Origin: Sabethes cyaneus
Taxonomy: Eukaryota; Arthropoda; Insecta; Diptera; Culicidae
Direction: 5' to 3'
Assembly (NCBI RefSeq): GCF_943734655.1
Contig: NC_071355.1
Coordinates: 27,652,464 to 27,716,463, forward strand
Length of the DNA: 64,000 bases
Of this stretch, positions 35,401 through 47,283 are shown in pieces; position 1 is the first letter of the stretch; each line of letters starts with the position of its first letter. The notes beneath the pieces were generated by a model that was given only the letters and a program-made list of their open reading frames with translations, was not told where the DNA came from and made no database searches. The position numbers and the translations under genes are program-made.

Positions 35401-36475
35401 TTGTAATTTCGGGATCATAAATGCATGCCAGTTAATTAGTAGTGTACAGTTAAATGCAGCGAATTTGCTGACCAATTGACAACCGCGAAAATAGATATTT
35501 GGTGGTTTGCAATCACAAATCGACACCGTAATCGAGGCTCGAGGGGTGTGATACCGATAATTTTCCACCGCTGCTGCTGCGGCGGCGAGGCGTTCGGCCC
35601 GAGAGGTGTGGATAAAAACTAATAGAGCGTGACCGCTTGTCGCGCCCGATATTTACCACTTTCTGTGTGGTTTGTTTATTTTATACACACTGCTCCCCCC
35701 CCCCCCCCTTGGCCCCTGGCAGGAAATTAATTAACATTACACATTTTAAATTAGTGATGCACCTCCCCGTAGGCATCGATTCACATTTCATTGCACGATC
35801 CGGCACAATGCCAAATACCTAATTATTGTTTATTTCTGATATTGATATTGAATATCATAAAAGCAAATTGTTAAATAGATATTTTCTGTAAGCTGCCTGA
35901 TTGAATTTTATTAGTTCTGACATAAAGTTTAATTCAGAATAAAAAAAGAATTAAAAATTTAGTGTCTTGTTCTGCCTTATGATAGCACTGAATTTTGCAA
36001 ACACTTGGCTTGTTCTTTAAAACGACGTTCTGCTTAACTACCACTTCTTCTTACCGGGCCAGTTCCCTGACCGGTTACTCCGGTGTACCATCGCCAGTTG
36101 AAATTAAAACTTTTGACTTGGACAAACTTCCCGTTCATGATACTTGACACCATTCTGGAAAGCGTCCCAACGAACGGAGTTAGCTTGGCTGCCTGTTACT
36201 CCTCTAATTTACCCATGATTGGCATTGAGTCTCTCAACCAACTAATTATTATGATTGAGAAAATTTCAACATCGTTTATTTGGCACATTTGGCATAGAGA
36301 ATAATAGAACTTTTCGTTTCAATTCTATTACTCGTCAATACGGCAGAAGATCTCACGACGGAATCCTAAAATAAAGAAATATTTTGTATTTCCACCATTA
36401 CTGGCACACCCAGTATTACTGGTTCATCTACCCTATTTGTTTATAAGTAATCTGTTTCTTCTCTGCCCAAGTAAC
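32421..36475. other. No gene recognised (single-copy-like DNA)
   Basis: No transposon ends and no convincing exon. The 164-codon minus-strand frame at 33163-33657 has no recognisable motif. A 14-base C-run lies near 35695-35708. Possibly host intronic sequence. Confidence 0.45.
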
Positions 36476-37181
36476 AATTCTAAAGCCGCTTGGTTTTAAT
36501 TGAATTTTATAAAGGTTTTATTGCGGTATGAATCATTGTTAATGATTTTATCATGATGTTGCGCAATATCAAGATGATGTAAGTCAAAAACTACTTGTAG
36601 CTAGCTATAAACCATAATAAAACTGTTAATAAATAAAATTTATTACTTTGGTTGCTAATATAACCTCGATAAAAAACTGGTTAGTTTATAAACTTACTAT
36701 AAGTGGGGCGTAGCAATACAATATGGCGCACCGTTCAAAGTTGATCTTATTGCGGTTGCTTGCCAAACCGTGATAAAACTATTAGTTTTATGGTGCTCTT
36801 AATATGGTAACATCCTGACCAAACAGATTTATTGCTGGTATTATGAAGAATAAGTATTACAGTTCAACACCGAAATCATTAGGTCATGCGAGGCCAAATT
36901 ACCGTTTTCTAGCATTTTATTGGTTTGGTGATCCATCAAAGCAAATTGTGAGTTGCAGAAAAAAAGTTATTATTTATCGGTTTTACAATACTACTAGAAC
37001 AATTTAGCTAGAAACCATGATTGACTATTCGAATATATTTATTTTGATTAAACAGTTGGTTTTGAAAAATGACAAAATTTTGATGGCGCGTTAACTTTAG
37101 TCATTTGTTATTCTAATAAGCACGCTATAATTTAATGCGCATATGCCGCACAACTTCAAAACCTGCCAAAAAATTATTATA

Positions 37182-38152
37182 CCATTCTGATTCAAACTTC
37201 GAACACTTAAGCTATGCGGAAACTTTCTTCAAAGAAAAATGTTCGAAAACATTTTTATTCTACTCCCATAAATGGTTAAATAGCATGACAATTTAATTAT
37301 TTTCGTGTTGAAATTTTAAAAATGAGGATAAAATATTAATTTACAGTGAAAAACACTAAAAACTGATGTTCGGTTCGAACTTCGAACACTTTCATGGTCG
37401 ACATTCAACGCTCGAATATTTCAGTCACAGGCATCGAAAACTTGTATAACTTTGAAAAGTATTAATGTTTTAAGTGTCATTCAACTTAAATAAGTAAAAT
37501 TTCATCTTTTTTCTAAACACTGTCTTTTTAAATCCACCTAACAGTATGATTTAAAATTTTCACTCAATAATTAGTTTCAACCCGTACTTCTGTAGTCAAT
37601 TGCTAATATTTTCAAACTCTATGTACAACATCTAAAGCAAGTTAACTTTGTACAGCTTCTCAATGCAGATAATTCATTTTCCCGAAGGAAAATACGGATA
37701 AACCGGATATCATTCATGAGTGTTCGAAGTTTGAATCACACCTCAAAACGTGATTCAAACTTCGAACACTTTTTATTTATCTGATATCTTTGAAATAATG
37801 CATGAAACATTAGTACATATATATCTTACACTTACCTAATAATCGCGAAGTGGGAAGGTAAGTGCTCTAAAATTGGTAAAATAATGCAAACGAAAAAACA
37901 GCTACTTTTGCACGAAATGCAAAGAGTATGCGAACTAAGTTAAAATCTGAGTTCTCACCTTTTTTTCCAGCGCCTGCTGATTTTTTACAAGGAGTGCTAC
38001 AGTTCAATGTCATACCTCAACGGATAAAGGACATTCTAACGCACACGGTGGTGTATAATATGCATAATATTTTATTATATTAGCGATACTAACGAGCATT
38101 TTATTCTGAAGTGTTCGAAGTTTGAGACTGTTCTAAGTTTGAATCAGAACAG
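37182..38152. mobile_element. TA-flanked non-coding transposon with reiterated terminal motif
   Basis: A 971-bp element bounded by TA (37180-37181 and 38153-38154), with inverted ends CCATTCTGATTCAAACTTCG and, on the right read inward, CTGTTCTGATTCAAACTTAG. The motif GATTCAAACTTCGAACA, or close variants, occurs at both ends and also inside: near 37375, and at 37720-37739 and 37750-37769 as a perfect inverted pair extending to 21 bp with a 9-10-bp loop. Two copies sit in tandem at the right end (38108-38150). No transposase frame. TA flanks suggest Tc1/mariner-type mobilisation. Confidence 0.75.
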
Positions 38153-38284
38153 TATTTTCTTTCCGATATTTAATTATGGTCGCTGAAAATTAAATCGATC
38201 AGAATGATCCGACAGTAAAACTTTACCTCATAGTTTTATTAGAAGTTTTATGGGATTTGTCATAAAAACCACTAGAGGAACGTA

Positions 38285-39405
38285 GGGCCAAGAGTCTGGA
38301 TGGCACTTGCCGTAGCAAGAATTCCTCTCCATTGCACTCGGTCCTGGGCTGCTCGTCGCCAGTTCGCCAGCGCTTCTCGACACATGCATGTCGGCTTCAA
38401 CCTGGTCGAACCATCTAGCACGTTGGGTCCCTCTTCTCCTGGTGCCGATAGGGTTCTTAAGGAGAACGGATTTCACTACATACTCGTTGGAAATGTGGCC
38501 GGCCCTCCATAGTCCCTCAACTTCCGCCAGGTGTACGATGGGAATCTCTCCAAGTAGTGCCTGCAACTCGTGCTTCATACGCCTACGACACACTTCGCTA
38601 TCTGTTTGTACTCCGCCAAAAATAATCCGCAACACCTTTCGTTCAAATACGACAAGTGCACGTATGTCTTCCGTAAGCAAAATTACTGTTTCAAGTCGAA
38701 GCGTCTTGCGGAGGGAAAATAGACTCGATTTACAGCTTAAATGCGTCGTTGAATCTCCTTACTCGTATTATTTTTGGCGGTGACCCAGAGATCACAAATA
38801 TACGAATTCATCATCCACTTCCAGTTCATTACCGTCAATAGACACTGTCCGTTGGAGAGAAACATTGCTTGCTCGGGAGCCTCTTCCTACCCTGTATTTG
38901 GTTTTCGACGCATTGATTTGTAGCCCTTTCCTTATAGTCTCTGTTTCTAGTCTGCCGTAGATTGGCTACACCCTCTCAAGGTTTCTAGTAATGATGTCGA
39001 AGTCTGCGAAGGCTAGGAGTAGGTTACTCTTACTGAAGATCGTATCTCTCATTTCGTGGCCCGCTCGCCAGATCACACCTTCAATAGCGATATTAAATAA
39101 CATACAAGACAGTCCATCCCCTTGCCACAATCCTTTCCGCGATTCGAAAGGGCTCGAGAGTGTCCCCGAAACGCGCAAGTAGCACATCACTTGCTCCAGG
39201 GTAGCTTTGTCCAGCCGCGTCAGTTTGTCCGGAAAACCTTACTCGTGCATTGTCTGCCATAGCTGTTTGCGTTCAACTGTATCGTATGCTGCTCTGAAAT
39301 CCATGAAAATATGATGCGTGAGCACGTTGTACTCTCGACATTTCTAGAAGATTTGTCGGAGAGTTAAAGTTTGATCCGTAGTAGCACGGGACCCCCTAAA
39401 ACCCA
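38285..39405 (-). mobile_element. RTE LINE relic, divergent subfamily
   Basis: Homologous to 14.43-15.55 kb but clearly more divergent. Minus-strand frames read LTEDIRALVVFERKVLRIIF, VHLAEVEGLWRAGH and ARWFDQVEADMHV (38228-38680), then GTLSSPFESRKGLWQGDGLS and LLLAFADFDIITRN (38966-39190), where one residue of the FADD box is lost. Motif A appears eroded near 39280. The usual GAA tail is absent; the 3' end reads differently, which supports a separate subfamily. Confidence 0.85.
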
Positions 39406-39449
39406 GAAGAACGTAATAAAACTTGCTGCTTGGGTTGTGTCTAGTGGAA

Positions 39450-40090
39450 GTTAATTACTCCATGCTTCCTGTTCATCCGCACGGACACGTTCGGGATCAG
39501 CCGATGTAACCATCTTCCATTCACCGCGTTGTCCCACACTTCTTGCCATTTACGCATGGTGTCTGGTCGTATCCTTTTACGAACTTCATGGGTACCTCTG
39601 TCTCTGTAGCACTTACTATCCTTCTAGCGTTTTTATTCCTGCAATCCAGTAACACGAACCAGGAGCCTTTCTTGCTACTAGAATTGTTCTGCAAGATTCT
39701 TGTTAGCACCATGATAGTTCTTGCCGGCTTCTCACTCACCTTCTCTGTTAATCGATGTTACTGTTCAAGCTCAACCGGTCATCTATGATTACCTCCAAGT
39801 GCTTAACCTTGCGCTTCGAGTCTATAGTAAATTCTCCGATCACGATTTTCGTCTTCTACTACCTTCGGTTGGTTATCATTAAAACCTTCGTCTTATGAAG
39901 AATCATCGTAAGCTTATTTTGTCGCATCCAATCTTCCACAGTATCTATGGCATCCATAGCGAGAACCTTTACCGCTTCTGATGATTCGCCCATTGCTGGA
40001 AGAACTACAGCGTCCACAAAACCGATAATCTCGATACCCCTGCCTAGAAAAGTTCAGCTTCAATACTCCATCGTACATCGCAGTCTATAA
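39450..40090 (-). mobile_element. R1-type LINE relic
   Basis: On the minus strand 40040-39850 reads IIGFVDAVVLPAMGESSEAV, then DWMRQNKLTMILHKTKVLMI. This is the motif C-D region of an R1/I-group reverse transcriptase, with FVDAVV in place of FADD. It continues as KVKHLEVIIDDRLSLNSNIDY. Frames are broken and both ends are missing. This clade differs from the RTE and CR1-like copies nearby. Confidence 0.7.
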
Positions 40091-40935
40091 TGTCGGACCG
40101 AGGATGAATCACTGAGGATCGTCAGCCGTGATTGTAATGCTCTCCTCTGAACTGAGGGGATCGTAACTACCCAGCACTTACGAGACTCCTAAATCAAGCC
40201 TCAGGGACTACAAACGTTCGTGACTTATTTTCAGGAAAACACTTGGAAACCTTCCGCTTAAACTGTTCCCTTTATTAACGTATTTCCCGCGGTAACCCCT
40301 ACCTTTTGGTATCTGGGGAATTCACTTCCGGCGGAGATGCTGACCGGGATCCGCTTGCGGTCAGGTCGGCGACTTTGGAACGGAGTTCGATGGCTAGCTT
40401 CCGGCTTTCCGGCTGCCGGCACACTCTAGCATTCTGGTTCAGCACGATGGCGACGACGCGGCTTAACTGCGATGGCGTCGAGGGACGCTTCTTCAGCTTG
40501 CGAGTTGGCGGAGATCAGCGGATGGTCCGTGGTAACGTGTAATGGTCAAGGCCAAACGTAGGTAAACGTCGGGAAACTCAGGAACTCAGGGAAAACACAG
40601 GGGTCCTAAGAGCGAGAGGGTTTTTTAGCATCTGGTTCAAGGCGGTCAAGGTCGGGAGTGTGGTAGAAGAATTTCTGAATAGCCATACCTTTTGTTTGCT
40701 TTGCTATACACGTCTTTCTTTTCCTCCTTCAAGTATTTCTGTCTTTCACTTCTGTCTTCCTTTAGAAGGGTTTTTGTGTATTTAATCAAACTCAACCTTT
40801 TGCTCTTACTTCGTCTTTCTGTTTCACTTTGTGCACTGCTATAATTTGCTTTTGACGGTTTGGCTTCAGACATAGTAATGGCTTCAATTATCTTATGTCC
40901 AACAACCTATAACCTTTCTTCGTGCCCAGAACCCT
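40091..40935. other. No gene recognised; one short lysine-rich frame
   Basis: GC-rich 40300-40540 and AT-rich 40640-40930. A 75-codon minus-strand frame (40646-40873) is rich in Lys, Arg, Ser and Glu (SERQKYLKEEKKDVYSKANK) and could form a short helix. I recognise no family and do not call it a gene. Confidence 0.4.
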
Positions 40936-41041
40936 ACTCTCTCTCCCTCTCTCTCTCCCCCTCTCTCTCTCTCTCCCCCTCTCTCTCCCCCCCTCTCTCT
41001 CTCTCCCCCTCTCTCTCTCTCTCTTTCTCTCTATCTCTCTG
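40936..41041. repeat. (CT)n microsatellite with CCCC interruptions
   Basis: About 105 bp of CT dinucleotides with periodic CCCC blocks. It gives Ser-Leu and Glu-Arg peptide frames that are artefacts. Confidence 0.95.
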
Positions 41042-41539
41042 GCTGATCGTTTTCTTGCCATTCTCAATCCACACTAGCTTGACTCCATTTTTCCGCCCCC
41101 TGGTGGTGGGTGGGTGGAAAACGTTGGCCCGTGGCTGCGTACGTCGTCGGGAAAAGCTGTTCTCAATAGAGTATTTCAACTATTTTCTAAACAAATTTAT
41201 TTCGAGACATTCATTAAACATTTAACACGCGCGACAGTCTCCTAAATCTTGGGCGGAGGTCGACGGTTACACCTCTGTCTGTTTCGTATTGAGATCACTA
41301 TTGAATTGTTTTCCGGATTGGCATTTCGATTAAAAGTTCTAAGTAAAATACAAAGTGAAAATTACGTTACACGATTTTTTCCAGACCCGCTCGACCTATT
41401 TCAACAAATTTAGTATTAAATGGAGGAATTTGTTACAGCAAAGTTTTTCGTATAATTTTGATCAAACAGACAAGCAGTCTTGTTTTCGGTAATCCCCTTT
41501 AGAGCGCAACAAATCCTTGTTTACATATCTGAACCTCCG

Positions 41540-42760
41540 CCTTCTCAATGGTTATCCTATTTCCCCCTTTCAGAAATCCCCACCTGTCGTTCAGCTACCT
41601 GAGACCCTCCAACCTCCCCCCCCCCCCCCCCACTTTGACAACCCCCAGTGGTGATTCCCTTATGTCAAGGAACATGTATGCCAAGTCTGCCAAGTCATGT
41701 GTGCCACCAGTCACTTGTAAATCTGTCTTCTTCTCGGTAATCCTTATAAACCGACACAAAGCCTTTTTTACGTTTTTGAATCTCCCCCTTGTTAATGGCC
41801 ACGTTATTCTTCTTTTCAGAAATCCAGCCACTTGTACAACTGCTAGCGTTCCAAACGCAATAGAAACGCGCCCCTTTACCCAATTGAACCTTCCTCACCC
41901 CTTGTAAGAGACCGTCTTCCTTTTTGTCAACCTCCCTGCGCAGATTCTTTTATGTCAAAAAATATTTGTTTAACAAACGACATTTGATAAAGAACCGTCC
42001 AAACGTTCCTGAGTTATGGCGGAATATACTTTCATACTTATATTCCTCGTCTCCCCGCTGTCGGTTCCTTCCAATCAGCTCGCCCTTCTGTCTCGTTGCT
42101 AATTGAATCGTTTGTTTGAGAAACCCCACAAGCACCATCGGACATGAGTCAATTTTCATAAGTTTTTGACAGTTTTTTATCCTCGAAGATTCCCATATTT
42201 TTTGACAAATTCTGGCAAAAAGGTTGTTTCCACAAACCCCTTTTAATTGAGGTTGAAAATATTTCGAGAAAATCAATTTTCTGTTGTTTTCCTACAACTG
42301 TGTCAAAAACACAAGTGGTGTTTCTCAAACAAACGATTCAATTATGCATCTGTTTACTCTCTGGAAATCCCTCTAACGAAAGAAAAACAAAGTTTTTTTT
42401 CATATATCCCTCCTAGGTGGATCACCCCTTCCCACCACTGTCTTTCGGCCACTTGTGCAACTGCAATCGGTCTAAATGCAAGAAAAACGCAACCCTTTTT
42501 ACCTATTTGGGCCCTCCTTTGTCAACCCCTCAGTGTTGATTTACTTATGTCAAGAAAAATGTGTGTCATGTTTGATAAAGAATCGTCCAGACGTTTCGAA
42601 GTTATGGCCTCACCCCCTTTTAGGGACCTCTGCCCTTTTCTCAACCCCCCTAATGATTTCCTTGTGTCAAGTAACAAGTGTACCAAATTTGGTAGAGAAT
42701 GGTCAAGGCTCTTCGAAGTTATGGCCTACCCATAACTTATGGATATTTAGATCGGCCCGT
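41540..42760. repeat. Degenerate minisatellite block, Helitron-like interior
   Basis: Several diverged copies of a unit with CCTTATGTCAAG-AACATGTGTGCCAA, GATAAAGAACCGTCCA-ACGTT and GAAGTTATGGCC. Copies are near 41660, 41950, 42545 and 42660. The same unit occurs once at about 50026-50095 inside the Helitron-like element at 49.6-50.1 kb. No Helitron ends were found here, so this may be an internal fragment. Contains a C-run at about 41619-41631. Confidence 0.6.
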
Positions 42761-43383
42761 CAAAAGATTTGAAAATTTGTATATTTTTAGCGTCTAGGAC
42801 AGTCCTGGGTCTCCTGGGATTGGTTGCCGTAAATCCGAATCTCCTGGACCATGATACAGATCCAAGGCAAATTTTTACAATTATCAATAAAATCAAACAA
42901 TATTGGTATCAAAATTCATGAAATCACTCCAGGAGCTGACTTTTATCCATTTTGAGTCCATTTGATGGAATATTCCCGGAAAGGGGGTAAGAAATGGGGA
43001 AGGCAAATGAGAAAGCGACCGACATAGCTTTTGCCAGCCCAAGCTCCTACCTAGCGCCTCCAGGCGACCATTCCCGTAATACTCTGTTGCGTAGCTAAGC
43101 TAGGAGGTGCGATGCTGCGTGGTTCCCGGATGGCTGAGATTTTAGGCAGACGGTTGAGCCACAAAGCCTTGGTAGCAGAGAAGCCTAATATGTTATTTTA
43201 ATTATTTGTTTCGTTTTAGCTCATCAAGCACCTCGTACTGTACAAGGCTTTGACCGTAACAAGTTTAAATAATGCACATGGATATCAGAAGAAAAAATTA
43301 AATTAACTGGATATTAGATGCACTGATGGAAACTTATTCTATTTTTGCCCATACATACTTCCATATACTATATATACATACTA
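42761..43383. other. No gene recognised
   Basis: Includes TTTGATGGAATATTCCCGGAAAGG at about 42962, which recurs with few changes at about 43808. The relation between the two is unclear. Confidence 0.4.
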
Positions 43384-43570
43384 CACACTTAAAAAACTCA
43401 GCAAAATTTGCCAAGATTTGGACAGCCGAGCGTTCGGTGAAAATTTCAGTTTTGCAAATCGACGTTTACGCATCTTTACTAACGTTTGGCATCATAAAAA
43501 ATTTTACCGAACACTCGACTGTCCAAATCTCGGCAAAATTTTGCTGACTGCGGCACTTTTTTTAAGTGTG
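43384..43570. mobile_element. 187-bp palindromic MITE, TA flanks
   Basis: Inverted ends CACACTTAAAAAA and TTTTTTTAAGTGTG, bounded by TA at 43382-43383 and 43571-43572. The arms share AGCAAAATTT-GCC-AGATTTGGACAG and GTTCGGT-AAAATTT blocks. Non-coding, Tc1/mariner-like by its TA duplication. Confidence 0.8.
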
Positions 43571-44150
43571 TATATTATTGAATAAACCTTCCTCATGATC
43601 CTTATTGTTTGCCATGCCCTACTAATACGATATCTTCTGTTTTCTCGTTACATCTATGAAAGTAGTATGGGTTCCTTGCACTTTCAAAAGTAGATGCTAC
43701 ACTAACATTCCTACCAACTTCCTCTGCGGTTGTTCGGACGTAGCCAGGTATATAATGCGGTTATATAGCCATCTACGATGTGTGCAACCTCATATGCTAA
43801 TGCTAATTTGATGGGATGTTCCCGGAAAGGCAACTCCAGAGCAGATTACCGTTGGGAACAACCCCCCCCCCCCCCCCCACCACCCCTTCGAACCCCCTTC
43901 ACCACCAATCAATTGCTGTAGGCAATCTGATGATGGAAAATGGTTTTTTCCTACTAGTTAGGAGTATTCTTTGAGTTAGAGTAGGTTGTGTTAAGATTAA
44001 CCTTGTTATAATACGAAAAACCCTCACCTCAATTGGGAGCCCTGGGGAACCCGAGAGATTACTTGATTAAGGTGATTTCAGGAGCTTGAGTTGAATTCTT
44101 ATCGGGCCAAGGCAATCAATTTAATGCTGCTGCAGAAAAAGCAGTAACCT
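43571..44150. other. No gene recognised; long C-run
   Basis: A C-run at 43862-43878. No coding or transposon signal otherwise. Confidence 0.5.
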
Positions 44151-44258
44151 CCCAGGGAACAATAAGGGTTTTATTTCACTCTTATGATGGCATTTAAGAC
44201 CAAAATTGGTCATAAAAATCGCCATAAGTGTACAATAAAACTCACATCGTTGCTTGGG
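44151..44258. mobile_element. 108-bp palindromic MITE (CCCAAGCAAC), CT flanks
   Basis: The two halves are almost fully complementary: CCCAGGGAACAATAAGGGTT at left, and CCCAAGCAACGATGTGAGTT read inward from the right, both continuing TTATT...CTTATG...GACCAA to the centre. CT dinucleotides flank both sides (44149-44150 and 44259-44260). A similar end (ATAAAACTTGCTGCTTGGG) lies at 39416-39434. Confidence 0.75.
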
Positions 44259-44738
44259 CTCTTTTGACGGCCACCTTTTGATCAATTTCCTAGTTCACGA
44301 AAACGTCACTTTTCTTTCAGTACACCGCTTCAGAGCTGCTTTCCAAAACTAGAAACTTTTTCGGGAGCCGTGTTCGTATTTACTTTTGAATGAGTTATGG
44401 GAGCAGCTACCTTTGCGTTGCCGTCACTTCTGCGTTTCCTGTCAATTGTCAGACGTTCTCCATACCATTTTAGAAGCCCGCGTGGTCACACTCGGTGGAC
44501 TTCGGTTGATTTAAGATTGTGAATGAACGATTCGCAACGCGCTTATTCGGGCAACGCCATGATTTAAACAAATAAACTTGTTTCGGCAACGGATGTCTAC
44601 TGAGATTCTATACACACTTGACATAATTTGGCAACGTTTTGAAAATACTGACGCATAAAATAAATAAGTGGCAGCATTTCTCGTGCGTCCGGTTTTTATC
44701 CTTATTCAACGTTTAAGAGGGAAAGTTTTCGAATTAAA
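44259..44738. other. No gene recognised
   Basis: Unassigned sequence between two transposons. Confidence 0.45.
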
Positions 44739-44740
44739 TA

Positions 44741-46013
44741 CCGCTATCCGGGGTGAGATTGTGCCACGGGGGTGAGATTGGGCCAAAAACCAAAAATGTT
44801 TATTTGTGAAAATTTATTATATCTATAGAAACTGGTGACCTAAATTCAAAATGATGATGAAAATAACATATTTATTCATAACTTAGAATGGAACACAGAT
44901 AATATTAGCAAACTATTTAGCCTAAACAGGGTTTCAAAGTTCGCGATCAAAAATACTCGAAAATAAGGCTTGTAAAAAATGTCCCCCATAAACCAACCCA
45001 AACAAGAAATCGCATCAACTTGCTATTTTGAAGGTATATAAACTAATCATTTACAATGTATTGAAAGGTTATTATGCTTTGGATAAATTTTGATTACGGA
45101 AATAATATTTTTCGAAAATTTGTACTTTTCGAGCTTCACGGGGGTGAGATTGTGCCAAGCCATAATGATCGATTCAATTTATGGATTTCACATACACAAC
45201 AAAAATACGTCAGTATACACTAGTACACTCACATTCTTTACTATTGAGCACACTATTTTGACAGATTAGATTGCATCATCCATTTTGGAGCATAGGTCTG
45301 CTAAATAATTTAAACTAATTTTTACTTTTTCTCTGGAAATTTCAGATGCTTTGAATAAACACTCTAATATAAGACGAATATATTATACCGTATATAAACT
45401 GCCAGTTTTAAGGACGGGAAAAGGGGGTGGGATGGGCTACATGTTCTGCGGCCGCGGGTTCTCGAACGAAGTAATGGTTACTTTTGTTAAATGATCATAT
45501 AGGTATACCCCCTTAGGATACTCCCCTTCATATATCTCCCCCTTGGTAACCCTAGAAACGCTACTGGCTATATAAAGGCTGACCATTGACTACGAACACA
45601 TTTTTATTTATTTCAGAGCTCCCCGGGTTATTTTCGTTAATACTTTTTGTGTGATGCGTTGTTTTTGGTCGACCCCCTGCCCCTGATAGTTCACTCAGTT
45701 CATGGACGGCCCCATATGAACTACTTTATACTGATATTTATGTGTATTATTGATAAACATGCTAACGTTCACTGTTTAGGTTTTTAGCTTAACTTTATGT
45801 TTTTGGCACAATGTCACCGCCTAGAAGGGGTGAGATTGTGCCAAAGTTCATGCATTTCCAGCAAAATTAGGTTTAATTGTAACTAAACCATCTCTACGGT
45901 AGTTTAGTACATATTGACAGGTTTGAAATCAACTTAGTTCCTAAATTGTGTGTATACTGAGCTAAAGAACAAAAACATATGCTTTTTTGGCACAATCTCA
46001 CCCCGGATGACGG
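44741..46013. mobile_element. TA-flanked non-coding transposon, GGGGTGAGATTGTGCCA motif
   Basis: A 1,273-bp element with TA on both sides (44739-44740, 46014-46015) and inverted ends CCGCTATCCGGGGTGAGATT and, from the right, CCGTCATCCGGGGTGAGATT. The motif GGGGTGAGATTGTGCCA also lies inside at about 44768-44783 (GGGCC variant), 45140-45157, 45803-45821 (reversed, TTGGCACAATGTCACC) and 45826-45843. No transposase frame is present. A GC-rich patch with a NotI-like GCGGCCGC lies near 45450. Confidence 0.75.
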
Positions 46014-46015
46014 TA

Positions 46016-46739
46016 ACAACAAAAATCAGTTTTCTACTATAACCAATAAGTAAGACATTAATTATTTGGACAATTGAAGCGACCAAGTTCGCCTAAACAA
46101 GGACAGGACGAAACCTCGCCTTGCGAGGTGAGCGAAAAGTAATAAGGATTCACTGAGCTACGAATAAAAGGTCCTGATAGTTTCGACTCAATTACCTCCC
46201 TCCTCCTGCTTTCAACCCACATACGCAAAGCAAAAACGCAGAAGGTCACGTTTTATGATATCCGGTTCTGGTCCGTAGGCGCATATTCTGCTGTCTGCCA
46301 TACGGCCAACTTATTTATGTCTTGCGGGTGCAAAAGCAGTGACCGTCCGTCGTTTGAGTACGGGCTTTGAATCCTACAGCAGATTTCCCATTGCTTGGCA
46401 GAGAGAGAGTGCGTGTATAGGAAGCAAACGAAATGCTTGGGTATTTGGTTAAATGTACAGACCGTTTGCTAGTCATGGAAGATTATCACGCTCGACATAT
46501 TTACGGACTACTGTATTTTTTGTGTGCCTTAAGATAGTCGTTTTATTGCGTATGGTTTCGTTTCGTACTTTGAGGTCTGTATGCTTTAAATATTTCTAAA
46601 ATTAGAATTGCTTTGATTCATGAGAACAGGTTCAAAATTTGCATGGTTAAGTATAATTACAAATATCAATTTGAAGCTTCTTAGTAGGATGCCTACACTA
46701 CATGTAAGAAAAATGACCGGGTTGTAAGTTTGACATATA
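46016..46739. other. No gene recognised
   Basis: Unassigned sequence between two TA-flanked elements. Confidence 0.45.
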
Positions 46740-47283
46740 GGGTAGTTGATCCAATAATTGTGGTAGTACCAATAGTTGCGCTACTATTCATTATTAATGC
46801 ATATTTTCGTCACCGTAGCATTTTAGATAAAACAATTACATTCATTAAATAAAACATGCTTTTAGAAGTATTGGTAGTTAGACTACACCATTTAAAATTA
46901 AAGCATTATTTGCTAAAATGCCAATTTTCCAAAATCTAACGTGCAGTTGGAGCGCACAACTATAGGCGCTCATCTATAGTTTTGCTAGTATGTTTTTTAA
47001 CTTAGCAACCTAGCAATGTATATGGAATAACACAATTAAAGGAACATCAAACTTAATTAAGGAAACATTAGCGCAACTGTTGGTACAATATAATTGAATC
47101 GGAAAATTCATTTTTTCTTTATAAAGCTTCTCGTACAACGAAAACAATTGTCTTGCCTTGTGACAAATACCTTGTATTTAATAAATTTAAATCCCACAAG
47201 CATTATTTGAAGCATATACCTCAATAAACAAGCAAAATGAAGTTATATTGTGCTTAGTGGCGCAACTAATGGATAATCTACCC
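46740..47283. mobile_element. TA-flanked non-coding transposon, AGTTGCGC motif
   Basis: A 544-bp element bounded by TA (46738-46739, 47284-47285), with inverted ends GGGTAGTTGATCCAATAATT and, from the right, GGGTAGATTATCCATTAGTT. The subterminal TAGTTGCGC recurs at 46783 and, inverted, at about 47073 and 47262, with a related GCGCACAACTATAGGCGC near 46955. No coding frame. Confidence 0.65.

Noticed and set aside
40646..40873. 75-codon lysine-rich frame
   Set aside because: Could be a peptide-coding exon, but a short charged frame in AT-rich DNA is not enough evidence.
42950..43850. LTR pair suggested by TTTGATGGAATATTCCCGGAAAGG at 42962 and its near copy at 43808
   Set aside because: Only about 24 bp is shared, with no TG..CA ends, primer site or polypurine tract.
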